The notes below the pieces were generated by a model that had not been told where the DNA came from, did not search any database, and worked only from the letters and a program-made list of their open reading frames with translations. Positions 36,472-46,225 of a stretch of 64,000 bases of DNA are shown piece after piece. This DNA is from Chroococcidiopsis sp. TS-821 (lineage in GTDB: Bacteria > Cyanobacteriota > Cyanobacteriia > Cyanobacteriales > Chroococcidiopsidaceae): the NCBI RefSeq assembly GCF_002939305.1, contig NZ_MVDI01000001.1, forward strand, positions 1,116,001 through 1,180,000. Reading direction: 5' to 3'. Every line of letters starts with the position of its first letter. The first letter of the stretch is position 1. Made by a program: the position numbers and the translations under genes.

Positions 36472-38205
36472 TTAAAATGGTTGATAGCGTAGTGAGAAAT
36501 AAAGACCTCGATCTTGTAGTGAATCACCTCGGTTATCAACAGAAATTAAGGGAATACCGTAGTCGAGGCGGAGTGCTAGATTCGGGCTAACTAACCAGCG
36601 TAAACCTAATCCTAAACCAGCAAGCGTTGCAGGATCGGGATTGGGAAAGCGATTATTCCAGGCTGTACCAACTTCAACAAATGGTGCAATTTGTAGTATG
36701 TTTGGATCGGATGTCAGCGGAACGCGAACTTCTACTGAACCTAAAATGGCATTATCTGCAACAATTTCGTTTTGACGATAGCCGCGTATAGTATCGACTC
36801 CACCAAGACCGAATCTTTCTAGTGAAAGTAAAGAGTCTGGAGTCAACTGTGCATCGATTCGAGATAGTACAACAATTCTAGGTGATAATTGTTGTACCCA
36901 TTGGAATTGACCTAACCAGCTAAAAAATCTACCATCAGTACCAGTATCGTTGATTGTTGCATCAAAGGCATCGATACCAAAACTAAATTGCGATCGCGCC
37001 GCTAAAACTCGTATTGTCCCGCGGTCTACCCAATCTTGCGCAAAGCGTACTACACTAACTCTCGCTTCGCCATTATCGGGTCCTTCATTAAAAGAAAATG
37101 GTTGACCGTCTAAAAATGTACGACTGCGACGGAGATCGAATGCTAAAGATAGTCCAAATTCGTTGGTAGGAGTTTGTGATACTGGCTGACGAAATGACAA
37201 TGAAAAGGTACGAGTGTCGCTTTTGATATCAAACTCGCGAAAAGCATCTTCTATGATACGGCTATCGCTGTTTCCGTAGCGCACGCCCAGCGTACCATTA
37301 CTCGCATTGACAGGAATTGTATAGTTAATGTCGTAAATGTTGAGTCCTTCGGTAATTCCGTATTCTGCACTCAAGCGATCGCCAAATCCTAATAAATTAT
37401 TGTGCGTTGCAAATACACTCGCTTGCAGCGAACCAATGCTAGGAGACTGACGATTATCGGTAGTGACACCAGTACTGAAGGAAGGAGCTTCTTGTAGACT
37501 GACTTGCAAAACGTTGCGCCCTGGAGTACTACCCGCAGTTAATTCTGCATTGACTTGACGAATTAAGGGATCGATTTGCAATAGTTGTAATGCGCGTTCT
37601 AGGCGTTGTTGGTTGACGGGTGGTTTTGTTGCAAGTTCTAAACGCGATCGCACGTATTCTGAACGCAACCTTTGTAATCCATCAATATCGATTCGTTCGA
37701 GTTCGCCTTCAACGATTTGGATTGTGACAACACCGCCAGTAATATCTTGGTTTACAGGTAAAAAAGCACCAGAGGTAACGTAGCCATTATTGATATATAG
37801 CTGAGTAATATCAGTACGCAGTTGAATTAAATCTTCAAAAGTGACTTCGCGGTTTGTGAAAGCTTGAGTTAATTCAGCAATTTCGTTTTGTAAAACTGTG
37901 CTTCCTAGTACTTCTACTTGCTTGACAAGAAAGCGATCGCCTGTGGGTGGAGGAACTTCTGGTGATGGAGTTGGGGGAACTTCAAGCCTAGGTGCGGGTG
38001 ATGGAAGTTGTGGCGGCGGCGTTTGTGGTAATTGTGGCGGTTGCGGAATGGTGCGTTCGATAGTTTCTGGCGTATCGGGTGGAAGCGTGGTTCCTGGTGG
38101 GGGAGATTGTGCTAGAACGCTTCTGGTGATGAGAATGGGAATGATACTGAGAGCGATCGCGATTCCCTTCTCAGTTTGGAGTGCACTAAGAAACTTAATT
38201 TTCAT
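36472..38205 (-). CDS. Two-partner secretion outer-membrane transporter (ShlB/FhaC/HecB family)
   Basis: TpsB transporter, 577 residues. A signal peptide (about 1-32, ending VLAQ) is followed by a Pro-rich linker (about 33-88), a POTRA domain of the ShlB type (about 90-165, VKQVEVLGSTVLQNEI, QLYINNGYVTSGAFLP) and a 16-strand beta barrel to the end. The barrel has the loop-6 motif VDTIRGYRQNE near 475 and a C-terminal aromatic (YFSLRYQPF) for BAM insertion. It would thread one or both downstream TpsA proteins across the outer membrane. It is the only transporter of this kind here, although two substrates are encoded. Located 120 bases after TpsA 1 on the same strand. Confidence 0.92.
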   Translation of the reverse strand: MKIKFLSALQTEKGIAIALSIIPILITRSVLAQSPPPGTTLPPDTPETIERTIPQPPQLPQTPPPQLPSPAPRLEVPPTPSPEVPPPTGDRFLVKQVEVLGSTVLQNEIAELTQAFTNREVTFEDLIQLRTDITQLYINNGYVTSGAFLPVNQDITGGVVTIQIVEGELERIDIDGLQRLRSEYVRSRLELATKPPVNQQRLERALQLLQIDPLIRQVNAELTAGSTPGRNVLQVSLQEAPSFSTGVTTDNRQSPSIGSLQASVFATHNNLLGFGDRLSAEYGITEGLNIYDINYTIPVNASNGTLGVRYGNSDSRIIEDAFREFDIKSDTRTFSLSFRQPVSQTPTNEFGLSLAFDLRRSRTFLDGQPFSFNEGPDNGEARVSVVRFAQDWVDRGTIRVLAARSQFSFGIDAFDATINDTGTDGRFFSWLGQFQWVQQLSPRIVVLSRIDAQLTPDSLLSLERFGLGGVDTIRGYRQNEIVADNAILGSVEVRVPLTSDPNILQIAPFVEVGTAWNNRFPNPDPATLAGLGLGLRWLVSPNLALRLDYGIPLISVDNRGDSLQDRGLYFSLRYQPF

Positions 38206-38325
38206 TTATTAAATTTTATTCAGTATTTTTGCTGATTTTTTATTATTTTTTAGCTTTAATTTATACACTAAAATGCCGCATAAAAAATGTTCTTTGTTAT
38301 ACTTTTTAATAAGAACTAAGAATAA

Positions 38326-41300
38326 CTAAGAACACTCGCGACTCAAAATTAGTTGCCCATTACTCAAGCGGTAGGCACCTTGCGGTTCGACGATAGGATC
38401 TCCTAGTTGCCATGTACGAGAGCTTGTATCTGGTATCGAACGTACACTACCAGTAGAATATGTAGAAGCAGCTTGCTCTCCTGGACGACTTGGCAAACCG
38501 CCAGTGCCTGTAATAAGGAAACTGCCTGCTTGATTGCGACTACGCGCTACACAACTATTTGCTACTAGAGTTTCAGTATTGAGGATGTTTGTAGGTAATT
38601 CTGTCAGGCTATTTTGGATAAAACTAACATCAGGAATATCAACAACACCTGCGACTGCACCAGTGGCATTAATATCAACACGGTTATTACCATCTAGAGT
38701 ATTTGGATTGCTATTAACTGCGGCTGGTTGAAAGTTTTCACCGAAGAATACAGGGGTATTAAGCGCAATATTACCACCGCGACCATCTTGGGCAAAGGCG
38801 AGGATATCGCTATCATCAAATGCGAGGATTGAGTTAGCACTTAAGGTGATGTTACCACCGCCACCAGTACCACTAGCAACATTGGTTTGAATGTCACTGT
38901 CACCATGTAGGCGGATATCTTGGGCTGTAATGGATATTTCCCCACCACTAGCTTGAGAAGCACTAGTCGAAATTTCTCCGTTATTGGCTTGTAATGTGCC
39001 TTGTACTTGAAGTTCAATATTTCCAGCGTTTTGCTGTCCTTGACTTTGGCTCGTCAAAAGTCCCTGTTCTTCAATCCTTAACTGTCCCGTGCTAATCTTT
39101 AAATTACCACCTCTACCACTACTACTTGAACTGACAGCAGCACTTAATTCACTTCTTGAACCATCAGCCGAAGTTCCTACTATTTCTAAAGAACCTGGTG
39201 CATCGATTTGTAATGTTCCGGCACTACCTGTACCATCAGTTTGAACCGATACCCGCGCTCCATCTCTTACACTCATTCGTTCAGTTGTAATGGTGAGGTC
39301 TCCACCGTTACCAATTGCCCCTCTTTCGACACCAGCACTAATAGTACTGCGTAATTTATTAGCAGTTCCAATGACTTCTACTAAATCGTTAGCTTGTATG
39401 CGTAACTCTCTTGCGTTTCCTCGTGCATAAGTAGAAACTGATACTCTACCTCCATCTCTAACGCTTAACTGTTGTGTGTGAAGTGTTAAATTTCCACTAT
39501 TACCTGTAATGGCTTCTGGGCTGGCAGGGGTATACACCTCCGGTGGAGCAACATCAGCCCCTAAAAAACTGGGTGCGTTATTCTCGTTTGTACCGACAAC
39601 TTCTACAAAGTTTTTGGCGTTAATGAATATGTCGCCACCATTTCCCTCACCAAAAACTGAAGCCTCGACACGTCCACCATCTCGAATACTCAGTCGTTCA
39701 GTTGTAACTGTGACTTTGCCTCCGTCACCTCTGGGAAGGACTTGAGAACGAGGATCTTGTAAAATACCAGCAAAGATACCCGTAAAGAAATCAGGCTCAA
39801 GAGTATTGAATATCTGTATATCAGCAGCATCAATTTTAAGTTCGCCTGCATCTCCTTGCCCAAAAGTAGCGACTTGCACTTTGCTACCATTACTAATGCT
39901 CAAGCGTGGAGTTTTTAAAGTTAAGTCACCTCCACTTCCTGCGCCTGTGTTTGGGTTAACTTGAGTAAACAAACCACCAGGAAATCCAGTCTCCTCATTT
40001 TCGCCAGCAATTTCCCCATTCAGAACCACAGATTCTGAAGCATGAACTGTTAGATTGCCTGCATTTCCATTACTAGAAGTAGAAGCAGATATTCGAGAAC
40101 TATCCAGACTCAAACGGTTAGTCTCGATTTTTAAATCACCTGCATTGCCTTGTCCATAAGTGTCAGCTTCAATCAGTCCATTGTTGGCAATTGAGAGTAA
40201 GTCTGTAGAAATGCGAATGTTGCCTCCACGCTCTTGACCAAGAGTAGATGTAAAAATCAGACCACCATTGAGTAAAGAAAGCGATCGCGTTTCGATATCG
40301 ATACTACCTCCCTTTGCGTTAGCAAACGTGGCTGCTGAAATTCCTGCATTATCTGCGATGACAATCGAATCAAAGTCATGAAGCTGAATATCGCCTGCAT
40401 TGCCAGCAAATATTGTACTTGAGACAATCAAAGCACCATCGCTGAGGAAAAGCGATCGCCCTTGAAGATTAATATCACCACCACTGCCATTACTCGCCAA
40501 CCCAAACAAAGCAGAGCCTACAGTGCTATATATACCACTGGCATTGCCATTGCTACCTCTTCCTAATAAAGAAATTGTGTCTGTAACTCGAATATTAATG
40601 CTGCCTCCATTTCCCTGTCCAGCAGTTGCGGAAGCAACTTGAGATGCATTTACTAGATTTAGCGATTGAGCAACGATTTTGATATCACCACTATCACCTA
40701 TAGAACCAGGCAAACCCCTACTAGCAATATAGCTTTGCTCTGAAAGCTTGACCAAGCCAGTTGCATCTACTAAGGTATTCCCTGCTTTAGTATTGGTACT
40801 TCCCTGACTTGGTAATAAGCTTGAACCGATAGAACTCCCAGTTAACAAATCAAGATTATGGGTGTGAATTGTAAGATCTCCATCACCACCTGAAACAATA
40901 AACCCTGCTGCATTTGTCAAAAAAATGTCAGCCCTAGGTAAATCATCTGGAACTGACAAACTAAAATTACTGCCATTATGTTCTAAGCCTACGGTTCCTA
41001 TTCCTGCCACTGCTGCAAGCTCAACACTACCAAAAGCCACGATTTGACCGCCATCTGCGATAATATCTCCACCAACGAGTAGTAAACTTTCACCAACTGG
41101 AACTGTTAGACCTAAACCTGCTAATGCTGTTGATTTGTTTGCAATAGAACCAATATTAATTTGATTAAATAGAAATGCTGAAGGACTCACTGTTAAAAGT
41201 GATGAAGGCACATTAGGACTTGATGTATTAAATAAACCTTGTTCGCCAAACTTAATTGCATTAGCCGTTGTTGCAATAAAAGAGCCTGCAACATTCAAAC

Positions 41301-41703
41301 TACTATTTTCCCCAAAAATAATACCATTGGGATTCATCAAGAATAGGTTGGCATTACCTAAAACACCAAGTGTACCCAGGATGTTAGAAGCGTTGTTTCC
41401 TGTAACTCGACTGAGAATGTTTTCAATTCCCGCAGGATTACTAAAGTAAGCGCCTCTTCCTGCATCAATATTAAATTCTTGGAAACTGTGAAATAGGTTA
41501 GCGCCGCGAATTGCACCACCATCAATGCGATCGCTCGAAGTCCCATTAATGACGACATCAGGTGTTACCACCGAATTTTCACTACCAAGCGTGGTATCTG
41601 GGGTAATCTGGGCTTGGACGCAAGTTGGTGAAAGCGCGATCGCTCCCACAATTGCCACAATTTGCCCTAGCTGCAATCCACAACCAATTGCGCTGTTAGT
41701 CAT
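38326..41703 (-). CDS. Two-partner secretion adhesin (TpsA 1, filamentous hemagglutinin N-terminal domain)
   Basis: Large exported protein, 1125 residues, of the filamentous-haemagglutinin type. A signal peptide (to about residue 32, CVQAQ) leads into the TPS domain, with the family pattern NLFHSFQEFNIDAGRGAYF, GIENILSRVTG and LFLMNPNGIIFG. The middle (about 300-850) is a parallel beta helix of many imperfect repeats, each with GNGGDI or GNAGDL-like turns. The C-terminal 160 residues (DSDILAFAQDGRGGNIALN onward) nearly match TpsA 2 and end RLSNGQLILSREC. ATG 41703 is preferred over the GTG one codon upstream. Probably secreted by the TpsB encoded just downstream. Confidence 0.92.
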   Translation of the reverse strand: MTNSAIGCGLQLGQIVAIVGAIALSPTCVQAQITPDTTLGSENSVVTPDVVINGTSSDRIDGGAIRGANLFHSFQEFNIDAGRGAYFSNPAGIENILSRVTGNNASNILGTLGVLGNANLFLMNPNGIIFGENSSLNVAGSFIATTANAIKFGEQGLFNTSSPNVPSSLLTVSPSAFLFNQINIGSIANKSTALAGLGLTVPVGESLLLVGGDIIADGGQIVAFGSVELAAVAGIGTVGLEHNGSNFSLSVPDDLPRADIFLTNAAGFIVSGGDGDLTIHTHNLDLLTGSSIGSSLLPSQGSTNTKAGNTLVDATGLVKLSEQSYIASRGLPGSIGDSGDIKIVAQSLNLVNASQVASATAGQGNGGSINIRVTDTISLLGRGSNGNASGIYSTVGSALFGLASNGSGGDINLQGRSLFLSDGALIVSSTIFAGNAGDIQLHDFDSIVIADNAGISAATFANAKGGSIDIETRSLSLLNGGLIFTSTLGQERGGNIRISTDLLSIANNGLIEADTYGQGNAGDLKIETNRLSLDSSRISASTSSNGNAGNLTVHASESVVLNGEIAGENEETGFPGGLFTQVNPNTGAGSGGDLTLKTPRLSISNGSKVQVATFGQGDAGELKIDAADIQIFNTLEPDFFTGIFAGILQDPRSQVLPRGDGGKVTVTTERLSIRDGGRVEASVFGEGNGGDIFINAKNFVEVVGTNENNAPSFLGADVAPPEVYTPASPEAITGNSGNLTLHTQQLSVRDGGRVSVSTYARGNARELRIQANDLVEVIGTANKLRSTISAGVERGAIGNGGDLTITTERMSVRDGARVSVQTDGTGSAGTLQIDAPGSLEIVGTSADGSRSELSAAVSSSSSGRGGNLKISTGQLRIEEQGLLTSQSQGQQNAGNIELQVQGTLQANNGEISTSASQASGGEISITAQDIRLHGDSDIQTNVASGTGGGGNITLSANSILAFDDSDILAFAQDGRGGNIALNTPVFFGENFQPAAVNSNPNTLDGNNRVDINATGAVAGVVDIPDVSFIQNSLTELPTNILNTETLVANSCVARSRNQAGSFLITGTGGLPSRPGEQAASTYSTGSVRSIPDTSSRTWQLGDPIVEPQGAYRLSNGQLILSRECS

Positions 41704-42143
41704 CACGAGTATACTGCCTTAACAAATTAATGACTCGGATCTGAATTAGGATGATTTGGTTCAGATTATACTTGTATCCTTATTTACCTCAAATAAATAT
41801 TTTCTTAAGCGTCATTATGGGAATTAGCAACTTAATATAGCGAGTCTATTGCAGTTGTGATTTGTCCTCAAGGTTGTCAATGGTGAATGGTCATTAGTTA
41901 AAGGCGATTCACCAGTCACCATTAACTATTATCTGCCTTAATGCTGATGTTCATGAATCTAATAGAAACGCGATATATTGAACTGATAGAAAGGTTATAA
42001 AGCTAACTAGGTTAACTAAATCAACTAATAAACTTGGAGCAATATTTTGAATCTTTAATGTATGAAATGTAGGAGTTAACAAGAAAATTAACTCCTATAT
42101 TCATGCTTCTACTTTACCATCATCAAAAATTCATCATTTTTAA
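41704..42143. other. Intergenic region with hairpin upstream of TpsA 1
   Basis: A 440-base spacer between two minus-strand genes. AATGGTGA (41879-41886) and TCACCATT (41916-41923) form an 8-bp stem around an imperfect repeat of GGTGAATGG/ACCAGTCACC type. No ORF found. It likely contains the TpsA 1 promoter and the end of the 212-residue gene transcript. Confidence 0.45.
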
Positions 42144-42782
42144 CTACTGTACTCTAACGCCAGAAATAATTGCTGTATAACGGTTCGAGGGTGAAAAAGT
42201 TAAACCACGTCCGACTACATCAATTTGACCAGCTATTCGCTGAAAGTTGTTCTGAAATTGAAGTTGCATATAGCCACCATAAATTTGATAGGGTGTGGCC
42301 GTAATACCCGGTACAGCAGTAAAGATATTAGAACCAGTAGCAGCTATACGGGAATCAGGCTGAATTGTCACGACTGCAGTACCAGGATTATAGTTAACAT
42401 ACGCTAAATCGAGACTAGCGCGACTACCAACAAGTCTATTATTGGTTGCAAACCAAATAGCTCCTCTATCAGGAGAAGTATAAGGATTACCAGATGCCAA
42501 AGCAACCTCGAAAGGATTTACACCGTTTTGTGTAACCCTAGTAACTGTTGGAGATACAACTACAAACCCTGTCCGTTGAAAAGGACGTTGAAGTACATTG
42601 CCTCTAATTGTTACTTGATAAACTAGTTGAGCACTAGCACTGCTCATAAAAGCTAATGTGCTAACAACACTAGTTACTAAAAAAGCTGTAAATAATGATA
42701 ATCGACGAGCGACAACATTAGAGATTTGATCTGGAGTTTTATTGAAAACCTCAGATTGCTTATTTTTGAGCATGGTAGTCAT
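42144..42782 (-). CDS. Exported protein of unknown function in the TPS cluster
   Basis: A 212-residue protein with a long signal peptide (hydrophobic LFTAFLVTSVVSTLAFMSS near 31-49, cleavage near SASAQ at about 53). The mature part is beta-rich with many Val, Thr and Asn (YQVTIRGNVLQRPFQRTGFV, TPYQIYGGYMQLQFQNNF) and no cysteine. It shows no recognised domain; strand spacing suggests a beta sandwich or a small outer-membrane-associated protein. AGGAG lies upstream of ATG 42782. It sits upstream of TpsA 1 on the same strand, within the secretion cluster. Confidence 0.75.
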   Translation of the reverse strand: MTTMLKNKQSEVFNKTPDQISNVVARRLSLFTAFLVTSVVSTLAFMSSASAQLVYQVTIRGNVLQRPFQRTGFVVVSPTVTRVTQNGVNPFEVALASGNPYTSPDRGAIWFATNNRLVGSRASLDLAYVNYNPGTAVVTIQPDSRIAATGSNIFTAVPGITATPYQIYGGYMQLQFQNNFQRIAGQIDVVGRGLTFSPSNRYTAIISGVRVQ

Positions 42783-43349
42783 AATTATCTCCTAATTAAT
42801 GCTAATTTTTGCCCGTTTCAGTACCAACAAAAATGTAACTATTGGCTTGATACATAGAATAAGAAAATAAGTTAAAGTAATACAATGTATATTTAAGTCA
42901 CCTTGAATTCACAAATAAGAAAAGACAGGTGTCAGATTTTAGTACTTGATATTGCACAAAAATACAATATAATGATAATGATAAATATTATTATGATTGT
43001 TGTTATTTAAAAAAAGATAAATTCTACAAACACACTTTTATATTAAAATTGTTTATTTTTAAAAAAGTCTAGATAGAAATAGCCTCGAAATATGCTAATT
43101 CTGGGAAGAGAATTAAAATAATTAGTTAGATTGCGATTATAAATACGTTTCCAAGAATTCTCAAAAACATCCTGAAAGATTGTAAAAAAATATACAGTAC
43201 TAAACAATTGTTTATTCTTTGTGTATTAGGTTAACCATTATTACTACATTTACGTTTAATTAAGAGCATGAGAAAGTTGTTTTTTGAGCCGTTAATTCAA
43301 TTATCGCTGACGATTTTTCAGTCAAAATAAATACACTCGGAGTTGTGGG
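42783..43349. other. AT-rich intergenic region
   Basis: A 567-base AT-rich spacer between the exported-protein gene and the PrcB-like pseudogene. No ORF with ribosome site, no strong hairpin and no RNA recognised. Confidence 0.4.
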
Positions 43350-43830
43350 TTATTGAGTAACAATATAGTTTTTACCAGGAATAATTTCAGTGTAATGAAG
43401 TAGCCATTGGGGAGTTGGAGTTTCTACTTGTTCTATGCGGTCAACTCTGATGCTGTCCCGTTGGTCGAGAACCAATCATGAGACCGATGACCATTTTTCG
43501 TTCAAAGTCAACAGGCGGAACAGGAAACTTTTGTTCATTTAAGTTGACATCTAAAAAAGAAAAACCACTCCAAAATTTATCCCATTCTTGCTAATTTCTA
43601 AAAGCAACAAGTTTGGGTTCTGGTTGAAACTCTGCTGTGAGAGGATTAGAACCAACATCAATTATTTAAAAGTCAATAGAGCTATTCATGGTATGAATTT
43701 TTGCTGTAGAAATATGTTGTGAAGATAGTAAATGAGGAGTGTTGGATTGAGAGAAAAGGCAACTACTACTAAAGGCGATCGCTATTGCCATTGTTAACAT
43801 TGATGTAATTACTTTCGTTAGAGTACTCAT
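43350..43830 (-). pseudogene. PrcB-domain lipoprotein gene, inactivated by two stops and a frameshift
   Basis: Reading minus from ATG 43830 gives MSTLTKVITSMLTMAIAIAF followed by SSSC, a lipoprotein-type signal with a lipobox cysteine. The frame then has a TAA after SSIDF and a TAG after KLVAFRN, and continues as QEWDKFWSGFSFLDVNL, PVDFERKMVIGLMIGSRPTG. After a frameshift it reads SIRVDRIEQVETPTPQWLLH, YTEIIPGKNYIVTQ and a stop at 43350-43352. The W-D-K-F-W and RPTG...SIRVDRIEQ patterns fit the PrcB C-terminal domain, which in Treponema helps the subtilisin-like protease PrtP. It lies 87 bases after the subtilisin gene on the same strand. Confidence 0.75.
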
Positions 43831-43917
43831 TCCACCACGATCCTAGTAAAGTGAAGCAGTGGTCGAAAATGGACTGCACTTCTATCGCTTTAAAAATTTG
43901 ATGTACTGTATTTCTAA

Positions 43918-45798
43918 CTATGCTGCACCTCGTCCAATTGCCATTGCGCGTCGCACAGCAGCATCAGCATTAACAAATCCATGACCATAAACTGTATCGT
44001 AGCCTCTTGCACCTAAATCAAAAGCTGTTTGCGACAGTATTTGTTTGATTCGGGTAGCAGAAAGATTGCGATTAGCACTCCACACTAAAGATGCGACACC
44101 TGCAACATTTGGTGTTGCAGACGAAGTGCCATCAAATCCAAAGTTAGGAGGATTTCTAGTAGGATTGCTAGGATAATTGGGGTTGTTGGGATAATAACCA
44201 AATTGTACTCTGCCTAATGCATCACGGAAAGCAAGGGTGCTGATGACTTCAGCAGGTCCCATTAAAGTGAGTCCATTTCCATAATTGGAATAATCAGTAC
44301 GTTCGCCTGGCGTTTTTAAGTTACCACGTATATCGCGAGTTCCCAAGGAAGCACCTACTGCAATGACATTGGAATACAGTTGCGCTAGTGTAGCAGGATA
44401 AGACATACTGCTTTTATTGTCGTTGCCAGATGCTATGACAAAAAGAGCGTTGTTTTGATTATTAGCAATAAGTCGCTCAAACGCCGGATCAAGACCAGTT
44501 CTACCGTGAGTATTTAGGAAGCCCAAACTCATATTGACAATTAGCTTTTGCCCCTGGCTATTAGCTTGATTAATCATGGCTTGTGTAGCTTGAAATATAT
44601 TTTGATCTCCCTGCTCAAGACCAGCACCAGGTATGACATCAATATTAAATACGGGAGAATTCCAGTTAATACCACTCATTCCCACGCCGTTGTTGCTTCT
44701 TGCCGCTATAATGCCTTGAACTCCAGTACCGTGAGAGGTAGTTGCTCCATCTGTAAACTCATCGCGGTAGTTATTGCCAAAAATAAGTGTGTTGCGTAAC
44801 TCAGGATGAATATTACCATTGCCATTCACTCCCAACCCTGAATCTTGAACGCCAATTAGGACATTTGTGGAACCTTTGGTAAAATGCCAGGCGTTGTGTA
44901 CGCCCATCATGTGCAAATTCCACTGTTGATTAAACAAGGGATCGTTAGGTCTCACAAAGCGGTTAATTGTGCGGTCTGCAAAGCGAATGCGATCAATTCC
45001 TTCAAACAGAATTTGATTACCATTGTTAAGTGTAATCGCATCAAATACACGCGCACCGTTTCCAGAGTTATAAACTACGCCACCTCCATTAGCATTAGTA
45101 AGATTTAATTTAGCTGTAGTTGAGGAGATATTCGCAAGATTCAGCGTGTCTAATGCTCCACTACCAAAGTCTATATTGCCATTACCAGAGATAACTGTAC
45201 GATTAAACCCAGATTGCCAAGTAAAAGTATCTGCACCTAAGTTTCCTAACACAGTTCGCACGCCGTTGACAATTGGCGTAGCAGATAAGCTAAGTCGGTA
45301 GTTCGTGTTACCTGTGTATTGAAAGACTCTGACGTAATAAGTTCCTGTATTAAGGGTACCATCCATCCATTCCGATGTTGTCCCAGAAGCACCAGAAATT
45401 GCCAAGCGCGTACCACTACCGTTGAGTAACTCAACATCAGCATCTGCGGTTAAACCATTTAGAGATAAGTTGAAACTACTGTTGTTCGCTAAGCTGAATC
45501 GATAAATATCAGAAACATCGCTATTACCAACAAAATCAGTAAGCGTAAATGGACGATTGAGAGTGCCAAGGTTATAAGCAGTCGCCAAGGTACTTCCAGG
45601 ATCAGGTGTAACTTGTGGTGTTACCCCATTTGAGAAACTAGAATTGTAAGATGTTCTACTATTTGATAGTGGAGCGTCAAATTCTGGAAGAACGCTTGAT
45701 TCAAGGACTCTACGTGCCGAATGTAATTTGTCTAAAGATTCGCTAGCACTATTAATAGAAAAATAATCATTATTTTGACGAAGAGAGGTAGATATCAT
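43918..45798 (-). CDS. Subtilisin-like S8 serine protease with PPC domain
   Basis: A 626-residue secreted-type serine protease. There is no classical Sec signal; residues 1-60 are a polar leader. A prepeptidase-C-type beta domain (about 65-175, PGSTLATAYNLG through YYVRVFQYTGNTNYRLSLSA) and a short repeat-like linker precede the S8 catalytic domain. The triad is visible: D in IGVQDSGLG near 317, H in SHGTGVQGI near 355, S in GTSSATPNVAGVA near 557, plus the oxyanion Asn in FVIASGNDNKSS. The N-terminal placement of the PPC domain is unusual outside cyanobacteria. A decayed PrcB-type gene follows it, hinting at a former protease-lipoprotein pair. Confidence 0.9.
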   Translation of the reverse strand: MISTSLRQNNDYFSINSASESLDKLHSARRVLESSVLPEFDAPLSNSRTSYNSSFSNGVTPQVTPDPGSTLATAYNLGTLNRPFTLTDFVGNSDVSDIYRFSLANNSSFNLSLNGLTADADVELLNGSGTRLAISGASGTTSEWMDGTLNTGTYYVRVFQYTGNTNYRLSLSATPIVNGVRTVLGNLGADTFTWQSGFNRTVISGNGNIDFGSGALDTLNLANISSTTAKLNLTNANGGGVVYNSGNGARVFDAITLNNGNQILFEGIDRIRFADRTINRFVRPNDPLFNQQWNLHMMGVHNAWHFTKGSTNVLIGVQDSGLGVNGNGNIHPELRNTLIFGNNYRDEFTDGATTSHGTGVQGIIAARSNNGVGMSGINWNSPVFNIDVIPGAGLEQGDQNIFQATQAMINQANSQGQKLIVNMSLGFLNTHGRTGLDPAFERLIANNQNNALFVIASGNDNKSSMSYPATLAQLYSNVIAVGASLGTRDIRGNLKTPGERTDYSNYGNGLTLMGPAEVISTLAFRDALGRVQFGYYPNNPNYPSNPTRNPPNFGFDGTSSATPNVAGVASLVWSANRNLSATRIKQILSQTAFDLGARGYDTVYGHGFVNADAAVRRAMAIGRGAA

Positions 45799-46225
45799 TT
45801 TTGTTTTCTCTATAAAAGTGAAAAAAGTTACTTCTGCCTTAGTTAGCTACTCAGAAATCTATTCTTTAACTAATCTCAAATCTGCCGTATTAAACTTAAG
45901 ATTGTCTTTCTTTTTGCTAACAATCTAAAAGCCATATTATGAATTTGTATAATCTTAAAAATACAGAGAATACACAAGAAAAATATTGCAGTTTTGTGCA
46001 AACTTATTTACCAAAGGTAGACATGATAACTGCAAATAAATGCCTGCGACTAAAGTCGGGGCTACTCAAACGAAGTGTGCCTGCACACACTCTAATTAAT
46101 AGACTTGCGTGTAAATCTGTGGTGATGGACTTTGCTTATCTACCAGCGAATTGATTTACTAAGTATTTCTGCTAGAAGTTTAATATTCTTGACAAAAAAA
46201 GCGAATCAAGAATTGTTCTTAAGTG
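45799..46225. other. Intergenic region with dispersed repeat
   Basis: A 427-base spacer upstream of the S8 protease and downstream of TpsA 2. It carries the dispersed repeat listed at 46041-46095. An open plus-strand frame across it has no ribosome site and no recognisable protein, so I do not call it a gene. Confidence 0.4.
46041..46095. repeat. Cyanobacterial dispersed repeat with CGACTAAAGTCG core
   Basis: The segment contains CGAC-TAAA-GTCG (46047-46058), a self-complementary core, followed by GGGGCTACTCAAACGAAG and then GTGTGCCTGCACAC, a second hairpin. This order (CGACTNAAGTCG, GGCTAC, CAAACGAAG, hairpin) resembles a widespread cyanobacterial intergenic repeat family. No second copy is seen in this window, so the call rests on recall. 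Confidence 0.5.

Noticed and set aside
38326-41703. Regular repeats in TpsA genes as a CRISPR or satellite
   Set aside because: The repeats are in-frame protein repeats of a beta helix, imperfect and without spacers.
43350-43830. Stop codons in the PrcB-type frame read as a recoded or alternative code
   Set aside because: TAA and TAG occur together with a frameshift, while all other genes in the window use both as normal stops; decay is simpler.
45939-46154. Plus-strand open frame in the S8/TpsA 2 spacer
   Set aside because: No ribosome site and it overlaps a dispersed repeat; no protein signature.
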